In this document: positions 11,397 through 21,262 of the stretch, in pieces
Layout: every line of letters starts with the position of its first letter
Numbering within the stretch: the first letter of the stretch is position 1
Source: Bradyrhizobium sp.
GTDB taxonomy: Bacteria > Pseudomonadota > Alphaproteobacteria > Rhizobiales > Xanthobacteraceae
DNA: 64,000 nt
Assembly (NCBI RefSeq): GCF_022844465.1
Contig: NZ_JALHLP010000001.1
Location: 124,001-188,000, forward strand
Direction: 5' to 3'
Program-made: the position numbers and the translations under genes
The notes under the pieces: generated by a model
Database searches by the model: none
The model's input: only the letters and a program-made list of their open reading frames with translations
What the model was told of the DNA's origin: nothing

Positions 11397-11963
11397 ATGG
11401 ATACTCTAGTAGACGATCTCAGCGCCCGGCTCGCCCGGCGCCTGCGTCTCGAGCGCGACAGCCGCGGCTGGTCACTGGCTGATCTCGCCGAGCGCTCCGG
11501 GGTTTCCAAGGCCACCATCAGCAAGATCGAGCGCGCGGAGGTCAGCCCGACCGCAGTCGTGTTGGTTCGGCTCGCCAGCGCCTTCGACCTCACCCTCGCC
11601 GGCCTGATGCTGCGAGCCGAAGGCCAGGGCGAGCGTCTTTCGCGGGCTGCCGACCAGCCGGTGTGGCGCGATCCCGAAACCGGTTATCTGCGCCGCCAGG
11701 TCTTCAGCCGGCCCGACCATCCCATCGAGATCATCAAGGTCGAGATGCCGGCCAAGCGGCGCGTGACGCTACCCGCCTCGTCCTACGCACGCATCCGCCA
11801 GGCGCTGTGGGTGTTGTCGGGCGCGCTCGTGCTGATCGAGGGCAGCGAGCGCCACGAACTCCGTTCCGGCGACTGCCTCGGATTCGGTCCGCCGGCGGAA
11901 GTGACATTTGCCAACGAGAGCGCCGCGCCTTGCACCTACATCGTCGCCCTTGCCCGGAGCTAG
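11397..11963 (+). CDS. XRE-family transcriptional regulator with C-terminal cupin domain
   Basis: Regulator of 188 residues. A Cro/C1-type helix-turn-helix occupies about 12-68 (WSLADLAERSGVSKATISKIE), and a single-domain cupin about 110-186 (sensor/dimer fold). This HTH-cupin architecture is common in regulators of small-molecule metabolism such as amino acids or polyamines; the ligand is not evident. The ATG at 11397 has almost no room for a leader (see promoter). The next gene starts 6 bases after its stop, so they are probably cotranscribed. Confidence 0.88.
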   Translation: MDTLVDDLSARLARRLRLERDSRGWSLADLAERSGVSKATISKIERAEVSPTAVVLVRLASAFDLTLAGLMLRAEGQGERLSRAADQPVWRDPETGYLRRQVFSRPDHPIEIIKVEMPAKRRVTLPASSYARIRQALWVLSGALVLIEGSERHELRSGDCLGFGPPAEVTFANESAAPCTYIVALARS

Positions 11964-11969
11964 CTGGCG

Positions 11970-12314
11970 ATGTCGGAGAGCGAAGTCAGGTGTTCTCCGA
12001 CCGACACGGCAAGTTCCGCTTCCAGGGGCCACAATGGCGGTCCGCCGCTCCACGAAGAGCACACGCCTGAATGGGGCAACGACGGGATTGGAAATTACTT
12101 CTACTGGAAGGCGGCGCATCGCACCGCCTGGAAAAACCCTTCGCCCGGCATCGTCGCGTTTCGCATCCGGAAAGCCGACCGGCTGGGTCTCACCTACGAA
12201 GAATACACGCTGGAAATTCTCGAACGCGGCCGTCACCTGCAGATCGAGGATGTTGAACGGATTGCAGCGATCAAGCAGGCGCGCGCCACCCGTGCAGCCA
12301 GGAATCGAACCTGA
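11970..12314 (+). CDS. Conserved small protein with GHNGGPPL motif
   Basis: Hypothetical protein of 114 residues. The N-terminal third is Ser/Thr-rich and ends in GHNGGPPL (20-27), a motif I recognise from small rhizobial proteins of unknown function, some of them phage-associated. The remainder (GNYFYWKAAHRTAWKNPSP, then LGLTYEEYTLEILERGRHL) looks like a small folded helical domain. It follows the XRE-cupin regulator by 6 bases. Its last codons coincide with a tRNA T-arm-like sequence on the other strand (12291-12314). No function is proposed. Confidence 0.75.
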   Translation: MSESEVRCSPTDTASSASRGHNGGPPLHEEHTPEWGNDGIGNYFYWKAAHRTAWKNPSPGIVAFRIRKADRLGLTYEEYTLEILERGRHLQIEDVERIAAIKQARATRAARNRT

Positions 12315-12355
12315 ACCCGCGAAACCGCTCTTCATTCACCCGGATTCGATAATTC

Positions 12356-12889
12356 ATGCCTGACATCCAGATCAAGACACTGAATTCCTCGCCTGAGACC
12401 TGCGCGATGCTCAGTGAGATGTTGGTCGAAACCGTTGCGAATGGCGGTTCGGTCAGCTTCATGCACCCGCTTCCATTGCAGACAGCCGATGCATTCTGGC
12501 GTAGCTCGCTTGCTTCGGCCGACCGAGGCGATCGGATCGTTCTCGGCGCCTTTGACGGCGAGCGTCTGGTCGCGACCGTGACCCTGTTGCTCGATCTGCC
12601 GCCGAACCAGCCGCACCGCGCCGAGATCGCAAAGATGATGACCCGCCTCAGTCACCGCCGGCGCGGCATCGCTACCGCGCTGTTGCACGCGGCCGAGCGA
12701 ATGGCGATTGCGCGCGGGCGCTGGCTATTGGTACTCGACACCGCCGAGGAAGAAGGCGCGGCCGGCTTCTACGAACGGCTGGGCTTTACGCTGACCGGCC
12801 TCATCCCGGACTACGCGCTCAAGCCGCATGGCGGTCTGACGGGGACACTGATCTATTGGAAGCGGCTGCGGGAAGCCGTGCCAGCTTGA
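12356..12889 (+). CDS. GNAT family N-acetyltransferase
   Basis: Acyl-CoA dependent acetyltransferase of 177 residues. The acetyl-CoA binding motif A reads MTRLSHRRRGIATALLHAAE (RRRGIA corresponds to the Q/RxxGxG/A pyrophosphate loop), and the C-terminal motif GAAGFYERLGF is also typical. The acceptor substrate cannot be read from sequence. It lies 41 bases after the GHNGGPPL gene and is convergent with tpiA, with 5 bases between the stops. Confidence 0.88.
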   Translation: MPDIQIKTLNSSPETCAMLSEMLVETVANGGSVSFMHPLPLQTADAFWRSSLASADRGDRIVLGAFDGERLVATVTLLLDLPPNQPHRAEIAKMMTRLSHRRRGIATALLHAAERMAIARGRWLLVLDTAEEEGAAGFYERLGFTLTGLIPDYALKPHGGLTGTLIYWKRLREAVPA

Positions 12890-12894
12890 TCGAG

Positions 12895-13647
12895 TTAGCA
12901 CGCCGCCGCGATCGCCAGGAAATCGGCCGCCTTCAGGCTGGCGCCGCCGACCAAGGCCCCGTTGACATTGGCGACGGCCATCAACTCCGCGGCGTTCGAA
13001 GGCTTGACCGAACCGCCATAGAGGATGCGCATCTTGCCGCCTTCGGCCTTGAACCGCTCGGTCAGAACACCCCGGATAAAGCGGTGAACCTGCTCGACAT
13101 CCCCGGCAGTCGGCGTCAGCCCGGTGCCGATCGCCCAGACCGGCTCATAGGCCACCACCAGGTTAGCCGCCGTCGCGCCCTCCGGGAGCGATCCCTTGAG
13201 CTGTCCGCCGCAGACATCGAGCGTCTGGCCGGCGTCGCGCTGCGTCTGTGTTTCACCGATACAGACGATCGCGGTCAGGCCGGCGCGCCAGGCCGCTTCG
13301 GCCTTCTGCCGGACCAACGCATCGGTTTCGCCGTGGTCGGCGCGGCGCTCGGAATGGCCGACAATGATGGCGGTAGCGCCCGCGTCCGCCAGCATTTCCG
13401 CCGCGAGGTCGCCAGTATGGGCGCCCGAAGCCTTGGCGTGGCAGTCTTGGGCGCCGACGGCGAGTCTTGAGCCGCGCGCCCTGTCGGCAAAACCGGCGAT
13501 CAGGGTGGCCGGCGGGCAGACCAGCAAATCGGCGTTGGCCGTCAATCCCGCCGCGCCGGCGATCATCACCTCGAATTCCGCCATGGCGGATTTCAGGCCG
13601 TTCATCTTCCAGTTCCCGGCGATCAGCGGCCGAATGGCGTCGGTCAT
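12895..13647 (-). CDS. tpiA: Triosephosphate isomerase
   Basis: Interconverts dihydroxyacetone phosphate and glyceraldehyde 3-phosphate. The TIM barrel is 250 residues, usual length. Catalytic elements are all visible: AGNWKMNG with Lys14, the electrophilic His in VIVGHSERR, and the catalytic Glu in [13 protein letters not shown]. The ATG at 13647 is the conserved start; a longer reading to 13743 has no family support. It is divergent from the downstream foldase gene across a 246-base intergenic region. Confidence 0.98.
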   Translation of the reverse strand: MTDAIRPLIAGNWKMNGLKSAMAEFEVMIAGAAGLTANADLLVCPPATLIAGFADRARGSRLAVGAQDCHAKASGAHTGDLAAEMLADAGATAIIVGHSERRADHGETDALVRQKAEAAWRAGLTAIVCIGETQTQRDAGQTLDVCGGQLKGSLPEGATAANLVVAYEPVWAIGTGLTPTAGDVEQVHRFIRGVLTERFKAEGGKMRILYGGSVKPSNAAELMAVANVNGALVGGASLKAADFLAIAAAC

Positions 13648-13893
13648 GTCGTTTGTCCCGCAAATGTCAGAAATAGTGGCTCGGAGATGCGCTAGCAGAG
13701 GCAGGCGGCCACTTCCAGAGGACTCCCGGCGTCGGTTAACCACCCCAAATGGGCGGCCCCAGGTTGCGAGGGGGCGGCCGCCACTTTATGATGCGTTATC
13801 AACTTGGTGACGCCCTGTTGCGGATTCGATCCGAACCGGATCGGGTTTTCGTTGGGCACACCGGTTCCCCTCCTGCAAAAACAAGTTGGACCC

Positions 13894-15795
13894 ATGCTTC
13901 GAGGAATTCGGAAAGCCTCATCAAACTGGCTCGGCAAGATTGTGATGGGCGTGGTGATGGGCGTCCTGATCATCAGTTTCGCGGTGTGGGGCATCGCCGA
14001 CATCTTCAAGGGGTTCGGCCAGTCGTCGCTGGCGAAGGTCGGCCGGACCGAGATTTCGACGGAACAATTCCGCCAGATCTACACCGAGAAGCTGCAGCAG
14101 CTCGGCCGCAGCTTCGGCCGTCCCCTGACCATGGAACAGGCCCGCGCCTTCGGGCTTGATCGGCAGGTGCTGCAGCAGACCATCGCCGAGGCGGCGCTGG
14201 ACGAGGAAGCCCGCCGCATGGGGCTTGCTCAGTCCCAGGACGAAATCCTGCGGACCATCTACAACGACCCTAACTTCAAGGGATTGGGCGGCAACTTCGA
14301 CCCCGCGCGCTTCCAGGCCACCATCCGGCAATACGGCTACACCGAACAGCGCTATATCGCCGAGCAGCGGCGGGTCGGACTGCGGCGCCAGATCGCCGGC
14401 ACCGTTTCGGCGGGCGTGGAACCACCGAAGGTGCTGATCGAAGCGCTGGCGCGGTTCCAGAACGAGCAGCGCTCGATCGACTACATCAAGCTCGACGCCG
14501 CCCAGGCCGGCACTATCGATCCGCCCTCGCCCGAGGCGCTCGCCGCCTATTTCGAGGATCGCAAGACCCAGTTTCGCGCGCCCGAATATCGCAAGATTTC
14601 GTTCGTCGTGATCAGCCCGGAAGAAATCGGCAAATGGACCGAGGTTTCCGACGAGGACGCGAAAAAGGCGTTCGAGCAGCACGCCAACCAGCTCGGCACG
14701 CCGGAGAAACGCGAAGTCTCGCAGATCGTGTTTCCCAACGCCGGCGAAGCGCAGGCCGCGCGCAGCCGCATCGCGTCGGGGATGTCATTCGAGGAGCTGG
14801 CCAAGGAGCGCAATCTCAATCCAGCGGACGTCGATCTCGGCCTGATGGCGAAATCCGCGATCATCGAGCCTGCGATCGCGGACGCTGCGTTCGCGCTGCC
14901 GGCAGGCGAAGTAAGCCAGCCGGTGCAGGGCCGGTTCGGCGTTGCGCTGGTCAAGATCGGCAAGATCGAGCCGGGCGTGACGCCCACCTTTGAAAATCTG
15001 GCGCCACAGCTCAAGAAGGAGATCGCAACCGAGCGCGCCCGCATCAAGGTCACCGAAATCCAGAACAAGATGGAAGACGAGCGCGGCGGCGGCGCCAACG
15101 TGGTCGAGGCTGCGCCGAAGCTTGGACTCACGCCGGTCACCATCGACGCCGTCGATCGCTCCGGCCGCCTCCCCAATGGCCAGCCCGTAGCCAATATTCC
15201 ACGCGGCCTTGACGTCGTCTCCCAGGCCTTCACCAGCGATGTCGGCGTCGACAACGACCCGATCCAGTTTGCCGGCGGCTATGTGTATTACGACGTGCTG
15301 GGCATTACACCCTCGCGCGAACGCACGCTCGAGGAAGTCCGCGGCCAGGTCGAGGCGAAATGGCGCGAAGACCAGATATCGAGCAGGCTGCGTACGCAGG
15401 CGACCGATATGACGCAGAAGCTCGAGCAAGGCGGCGCGCTCGCCGCGGAAGCAGCGTCGGTCGGATCGACGGTGGCGACCGCCACCGGATTGCGCCGCGA
15501 CGCCTCGCCGCCAGGTCTGCCATCCGCCGTGGTCACCGCCGCGTTCCGAACCCCCAAGGACGCCGTGGGACAAGCGCCCGGCGCCGGTGGCAGCGAGTGG
15601 ATCGTGTTCCGCGTCACCGACGTCGTCGTACCGCCGATCGATGCCGCCTCGGAGGATATGAAGAAACTCAAGGAGACGCTGCAGCGCGGGATGACCGACG
15701 AGCAGGTCGCGCAGTACGTGACCAGGATCGAAGCCGAGATCGGCACCACCATCAATCAGGCTGCCTTCGCGCAGGTGACGGGCGCCAACAAATGA
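13894..15795 (+). CDS. PpiD-like membrane-anchored periplasmic folding factor (SurA N-domain, parvulin domain)
   Basis: Folding factor of 633 residues that probably assists proteins emerging from the Sec channel. A short cytosolic N-terminus and one membrane anchor (about 14-36) precede a SurA/PpiD-type chaperone region (about 40-190) and a parvulin-like PPIase segment (about 270-370, including EVSQPVQGRFGVALVKI). Domain order and length match PpiD. The ATG at 13894 places the anchor correctly; a longer frame to 13804 is unlikely. Position just before the trp genes is the alphaproteobacterial norm. PPIase activity may be weak or lost, as in E. coli PpiD. Confidence 0.9.
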   Translation: MLRGIRKASSNWLGKIVMGVVMGVLIISFAVWGIADIFKGFGQSSLAKVGRTEISTEQFRQIYTEKLQQLGRSFGRPLTMEQARAFGLDRQVLQQTIAEAALDEEARRMGLAQSQDEILRTIYNDPNFKGLGGNFDPARFQATIRQYGYTEQRYIAEQRRVGLRRQIAGTVSAGVEPPKVLIEALARFQNEQRSIDYIKLDAAQAGTIDPPSPEALAAYFEDRKTQFRAPEYRKISFVVISPEEIGKWTEVSDEDAKKAFEQHANQLGTPEKREVSQIVFPNAGEAQAARSRIASGMSFEELAKERNLNPADVDLGLMAKSAIIEPAIADAAFALPAGEVSQPVQGRFGVALVKIGKIEPGVTPTFENLAPQLKKEIATERARIKVTEIQNKMEDERGGGANVVEAAPKLGLTPVTIDAVDRSGRLPNGQPVANIPRGLDVVSQAFTSDVGVDNDPIQFAGGYVYYDVLGITPSRERTLEEVRGQVEAKWREDQISSRLRTQATDMTQKLEQGGALAAEAASVGSTVATATGLRRDASPPGLPSAVVTAAFRTPKDAVGQAPGAGGSEWIVFRVTDVVVPPIDAASEDMKKLKETLQRGMTDEQVAQYVTRIEAEIGTTINQAAFAQVTGANK

Positions 15796-15872
15796 GCAGG
15801 ACCGGGCGCAACCAGGCTGCCCCTGGCCCGTCGGTCATGCTGCGAGAAAATACACGACCCTGAAGGCATGCG

Positions 15873-16886
<1,014 letters not shown>

Positions 16887-16895
16887 GGTCCCGCG

Positions 16896-17717
16896 ATGTC
16901 CGATATCCTCAGCAAGATCGAGAGCTACAAGCGCGAGGAAATCGCCACCGCCAAACGGGCGCACCCCCTCTCCGAGGTCGAAACGCGCGCCAGGGCGGCA
17001 TCGCCGCCTCGTGGTTTCGTGCGCGCGATTCGTGAAAAACTGGCAGGCGGCGACTACGCACTGATTGCGGAAGTGAAGAAGGCCTCGCCGTCGAAGGGGC
17101 TCATTCGCGCCGATTTCGATCCGCCCGAACTGGCGAAGGCTTATGAGGCCGGCGGCGCGGCGTGCCTGTCGGTGCTGACCGATGCGCCCTCCTTCCAGGG
17201 CCATCTCGATTTCATGGTCGCGGCGCGCGCGGCGACCAGCCTGCCGGTACTGCGCAAGGATTTTATGTTCGATACCTACCAGGCGGCGGAGGCGCGCGCC
17301 CACGGCGCCGACTGCATCCTGATCATCATGGCCGCGCTCGACGACGCCGCAGCCGCGGATATCGAGGATGCGGCGATCGCGCTCGGCATGGACGTGCTGA
17401 TCGAAATCCACGATCGTACTGAGCTCGATCGGGCGCTGAAACTGCGGTCACCGATGATCGGCGTCAACAACCGCAATTTGCGCACCTTCGAGACGACGCT
17501 GGCGACCAGCGAGGCGCTGGCGCCGCTGATCCCATGCGACCGGCTGATGGTCGGTGAAAGCGGAATCGCCACGCCCGCAGATCTCGCGCGCCTCGAGCGC
17601 GTGGGCATGTCCACTTTCCTGGTCGGCGAAAGCCTGATGCGGCAGGCCGACGTCGCAGCGGCGACCCGCGCGCTGCTGACGCGCGCCGACGCGCCGCGCG
17701 CCACCGGAACCGGCTAA
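16896..17717 (+). CDS. trpC: Indole-3-glycerol phosphate synthase
   Basis: Closes the indole ring in tryptophan biosynthesis. A monofunctional TIM barrel of 273 residues, not fused to TrpF. Signature sequences are [10 protein letters not shown] at 59-68, [22 protein letters not shown] and [11 protein letters not shown], including the catalytic lysine and glutamate positions. It sits 9 bases after trpD and 4 bases before moaC, so the three genes are very likely cotranscribed. Confidence 0.98.
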   Translation: MSDILSKIESYKREEIATAKRAHPLSEVETRARAASPPRGFVRAIREKLAGGDYALIAEVKKASPSKGLIRADFDPPELAKAYEAGGAACLSVLTDAPSFQGHLDFMVAARAATSLPVLRKDFMFDTYQAAEARAHGADCILIIMAALDDAAAADIEDAAIALGMDVLIEIHDRTELDRALKLRSPMIGVNNRNLRTFETTLATSEALAPLIPCDRLMVGESGIATPADLARLERVGMSTFLVGESLMRQADVAAATRALLTRADAPRATGTG

Positions 17718-17721
17718 GCCG

Positions 17722-18225
17722 ATGGCAAGGAAGACCCCCAAAGACGGCCCGGCCCTCACCCATATCGACGCGGCGGGCGAAGCGCGGATGGTCGATGTCT
17801 CCGCCAAGGCCGCGACCGAACGCACAGCCGTGGCCGAGGGGCGCGTCATCATGGGCAAGGCGACGCTCGATCTGATTATCTCCGGCAACGCCAAGAAGGG
17901 CGACGTGCTGGGCGCCGCCCGCATCGCAGGCATCATGGCGGCCAAGCGCACCTCGGAGCTGATACCGCTATGCCACCCGCTGGCGCTGTCGAAAGTCACG
18001 CTCGACGTTGCGCCGGACAAGGACCTGCCGGGCTGCATCGTCCGCGCCACCGTCAAGGTCACCGGGCCGACCGGCGTCGAGATGGAGGCGTTGACGGCGG
18101 TGTCGGTCGCGTGCCTCACGATCTACGACATGATCAAGGCGGTCGAGCGCAGCGCGCGCATCGATGGCATTCACCTGGTGGAGAAAACCGGGGGGAAGTC
18201 AGGCCACTATCGCGCGAAAGCCTGA
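17722..18225 (+). CDS. moaC: Cyclic pyranopterin monophosphate synthase
   Basis: Second enzyme of molybdenum cofactor synthesis; with MoaA it converts GTP to cyclic pyranopterin monophosphate. The protein is 167 residues. Typical motifs are [20 protein letters not shown], the CHPLALSKV segment with its active-site histidine, and [16 protein letters not shown], followed by YDMIKAVER. It begins 4 bases after trpC. In related genomes as I remember them moeA follows directly; here moeA is 9.2 kb away. Confidence 0.98.
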   Translation: MARKTPKDGPALTHIDAAGEARMVDVSAKAATERTAVAEGRVIMGKATLDLIISGNAKKGDVLGAARIAGIMAAKRTSELIPLCHPLALSKVTLDVAPDKDLPGCIVRATVKVTGPTGVEMEALTAVSVACLTIYDMIKAVERSARIDGIHLVEKTGGKSGHYRAKA

Positions 18226-18353
18226 GGAAGCCCGCGCCTCAACAGCGCGACGGAGCTTGCTCGCGCATCCCGCTTCGGGGTTGCTGTCAACACGCCTCCC
18301 TCGCCGGCCTGATTACCTGATGCGAACCGGATCTCACCTTGCGCGGAAACGCG

Positions 18354-18382
18354 TTGACGCTTCGTTAACCAGGCTTGCTAAC
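18354..18382 (+). promoter_or_regulatory. Candidate promoter for the GGDEF-EAL gene
   Basis: TTGACG (18354-18359), a 17-base spacer and GCTAAC (18377-18382) lie about 90 bases before the start codon at 18470. The -35 match is good, the -10 moderate. Confidence 0.35.
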
Positions 18383-18469
18383 GTCAAATTCCAACTCGGC
18401 GGGATACTGGTGCTATGGGCTGGAGCGAACTCCGCGCCAGAAACTCTTTTCCTGCAGCGATCGTGGGCC

Positions 18470-21205
18470 ATGGCCTCAACCGTTACCCGTTCTCTCAAGA
18501 TCACCTCGACCTCCAGCGGCCCGGTCGGTTGGTTGGTGCTGGGCGGCGTGCTGCTGATCGCAGCCATCGCGATCGGCGCGACCCTGGTGGCCGGCCATTT
18601 CCGCGAGAAGGCACTGCGCAACAGCGAGCGCGAGCTGGAGAACACCGTGCTGCTGCTGGCGCACCATGTCGAGCAGCAGCTAGCTGACTTCGAGGTCGTT
18701 CAGAAGGACCTGATCGCATTCGTGCGATCGAAGGGAATCGCGACCGCGGAGGACTACAAGCGTCGGATGTCCACCGCGGAAATCCATCTGATGCTGCGAT
18801 CCAAGATCGACGCGATGTCCTACGTCGGCGGCGTCAACATCTTCGACACCGACGGTGCGCTGATCAACGCGTCAGCCACCTGGCCGGCGCCGCCGGTCAC
18901 TGCCGCGGACCGGAAGTACTTCAAGACGTTCAAGTATAGCGCCGCTTCGCCGGAAATGCTAGTCGAGCCCGTCTACAGCCGCCTCACCGGCGTCTGGACC
19001 ACCGTGATCGCGCGCAAGGTCAGCGGACCGAAGGGTGAATTCCTGGGTGCCATCGGCCGGGGCATCGAGCCGGCCCATTTCGAAAAGTTCTTCGCAACCG
19101 TTGCGCTCGGACCCCACGCCAGCATCGCCATGCACCACGGCGATGGCACGCTGCTCGCCCGTCACCCGCATGTCGCAGAGTCTATCGGCAAGAACTTCAG
19201 GGCCGGCCCGCCCGCCCAGCAGCAGGTGTTCGAACTCGCCCGCAGCACATCCCGCCTCTCCAGCCCGATCGACGGCGAAGACCGGTTGATTGCGTCGCGC
19301 GCGCTGACGAAGTTCCCGATCGTCATCGTCGCGACGACGACCACGTTCGCCGCGCTGGCGGACTGGCGCGAGCAGACCAGTATCCTTATCGCGATCGCCG
19401 GGCTGTCAGCGCTCGTCATCGCTGCCCTGCTGTTTGTCGTCGTCGGCAAGCTTTCCCGTCAGCATCGTGCATCGAGGCAGCGCTTGACCCTGGAAAAACA
19501 GCGCCTCGACACCGCGGTCAACAACATGACGCAGGGACTTCTGTTGTTCGACGCCGCCCGGCGGCTGGTGGTCTGCAACCAGCGTTACATCGAGATGTAC
19601 GGCTTGTCGGCCGAGGTAGTGAAACCGGGCTGCAGTTTCCGCGAGGTGATCGCCCACCGCAAGCAGACCGGGTCGTTCGTCGGCGACGTGGACCCTTATG
19701 TCGAAATGGTGCTGCGCGACGTCGGCCAGCGGAACGTCAAGTTCCTGACCACGCATGACGGGCGCTCGATCCAGATCGTCAACGAGCCGTTGGCGGACGG
19801 TGGCTGGGTGGCGACCCATGAAGACATCACCGAGCGCCGGCGCGTCGAGGAGCGCATCACCCATCTCGCCCATTACGACGCGCTGACCGATCTGCCCAAC
19901 CGCGCCCTGTTCCACGAACGGCTCACGGCCGAACTGCTTCAGGCGTCGCCCGATCGGCAGCTGGCCGTGCTCTATATTGACATCGACGAGTTCAAGGGCA
20001 TCAACGATTCGCTCGGGCACATGATCGGCGACGCGCTGCTGAAATCGGTCGCGGTCAGTCTCACGGCTTGCGTAAGGGAAATCGACTTCGTCGCCCGGCT
20101 CGGCGGCGACGAGTTCGCGATCGTTCAGACCGGCATTGACGATAACCAGGACGTCATGATGCTCATCAGCCGGATCTTCGAGGCGATCCGCGCGCCGCAT
20201 CAGTGCCTCGGCCATCAGGTGACTACCGACGCCAGCATCGGCATCGCGCTGGCACCGCGGGACGGATCCGATCTCGACCAGATCCTGAAGAATGCGGATC
20301 TCGCAATGTACGCCTCCAAGGCCGCCGGCCGCCGCACCTACCGCTTCTTCGAACCGGCCATGGATGCCGAGGCCCGCGCCCGCCGCAACCTGGAGATCGA
20401 CCTGCGCCAGGCGATCGTCGATGGCGGCTTCGAGGTCTACTATCAGCCATGCCTTAGCCTGCAGGACGACACCATCACCGGCTGCGAGGCGCTGGTCCGC
20501 TGGCGCCATCCGCAGCGCGGCATGATCTCGCCTGCCGAATTCATTCCGATCGCCGAGGAAACCGGCCTGATCAATCAGCTCGGAGAGTGGGTGCTGACTT
20601 CAGCCTGCACGGAAGCCGCGACATGGCCTGGCCATGTCAAGCTCGCGGTCAACGTCTCGCCGGTTCAATTCAAGACCGGAACGCTAGCGCTGAAGGTCAT
20701 GGCGGCGCTGGCCGCGTCCGGCCTAGCCGCCAACCGGCTGGAGCTTGAGATCACCGAGGCGGTCCTGATCCGCGACGACGAAGCCGCGCTCGCCGTTCTG
20801 CACGACCTGCGCGCCATCGGGGTCCGGATCGCGCTGGACGATTTCGGCACCGGATATTCGTCGCTGAGCTACCTGCAACGCTTCCCGTTCGACAAGATCA
20901 AGATTGACCGCTGCTTCATCACCGGCATCGCCGAGCCCGACGGATCGGCCTGCATCGTACGGGCGGTGGTCAATATCGCTGCCGAACGGCGTATCACCAC
21001 TACCGCGGAAGGCGTCGAGACCGAACAGCAGCGGGAAATCCTGCGCGCGCTCGGCTGCGAGGAACTGCAGGGCTATCTGTTCAGCAAGCCGAGGCCGGCA
21101 GCCGAGATCGGGCAAATGTTGCTGACGCACCCGCGGGAGCAGGATGCGGCAGGTCCGGGCGGCCGAACCCAAGGTGGCAGTCTGCCCGCTGCGCGATCGG
21201 CGTAG
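18470..21205 (+). CDS. Membrane-bound diguanylate cyclase/phosphodiesterase (Cache-PAS-GGDEF-EAL)
   Basis: Bifunctional-type cyclic di-GMP enzyme of 911 residues. Membrane helices at about 18-40 and 303-325 bracket a periplasmic Cache-like sensor domain. A PAS_7-type domain (about 345-465) precedes GGDEF (motif at 545-549) and EAL (motif at 673-675). The RxxD inhibitory site (REID) stands exactly five residues before GGDEF. The EAL domain keeps its catalytic set (EAL, ELEITE, LDDFGTGYSSL, DKIKIDR, TAEGVE), so both activities look possible. Start uncertain: ATG at 18470 has a weak ribosome binding site, and a GTG at 18410 is in frame. Ligand unknown. Confidence 0.92.
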   Translation: MASTVTRSLKITSTSSGPVGWLVLGGVLLIAAIAIGATLVAGHFREKALRNSERELENTVLLLAHHVEQQLADFEVVQKDLIAFVRSKGIATAEDYKRRMSTAEIHLMLRSKIDAMSYVGGVNIFDTDGALINASATWPAPPVTAADRKYFKTFKYSAASPEMLVEPVYSRLTGVWTTVIARKVSGPKGEFLGAIGRGIEPAHFEKFFATVALGPHASIAMHHGDGTLLARHPHVAESIGKNFRAGPPAQQQVFELARSTSRLSSPIDGEDRLIASRALTKFPIVIVATTTTFAALADWREQTSILIAIAGLSALVIAALLFVVVGKLSRQHRASRQRLTLEKQRLDTAVNNMTQGLLLFDAARRLVVCNQRYIEMYGLSAEVVKPGCSFREVIAHRKQTGSFVGDVDPYVEMVLRDVGQRNVKFLTTHDGRSIQIVNEPLADGGWVATHEDITERRRVEERITHLAHYDALTDLPNRALFHERLTAELLQASPDRQLAVLYIDIDEFKGINDSLGHMIGDALLKSVAVSLTACVREIDFVARLGGDEFAIVQTGIDDNQDVMMLISRIFEAIRAPHQCLGHQVTTDASIGIALAPRDGSDLDQILKNADLAMYASKAAGRRTYRFFEPAMDAEARARRNLEIDLRQAIVDGGFEVYYQPCLSLQDDTITGCEALVRWRHPQRGMISPAEFIPIAEETGLINQLGEWVLTSACTEAATWPGHVKLAVNVSPVQFKTGTLALKVMAALAASGLAANRLELEITEAVLIRDDEAALAVLHDLRAIGVRIALDDFGTGYSSLSYLQRFPFDKIKIDRCFITGIAEPDGSACIVRAVVNIAAERRITTTAEGVETEQQREILRALGCEELQGYLFSKPRPAAEIGQMLLTHPREQDAAGPGGRTQGGSLPAARSA

Positions 21206-21262
21206 CGGATCGATGGGCCCTTTTCCACGGGGCGTCTTGCCGTCCTGCAAAGTGGAGCAGGA

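Noticed and set aside
12291-12365. Possible tRNA gene on the minus strand
   Set aside because: Only the T-arm and an acceptor-like end are present; no D-arm, anticodon arm or matching 5' acceptor strand could be found.
13827-13849. Hairpin followed by GGTTTTC in the tpiA/ppiD intergenic region, looking like a terminator
   Set aside because: It lies upstream of the plus-strand foldase gene with no transcript to end, and its T-run is short; it may be a leader hairpin, but nothing decides this.
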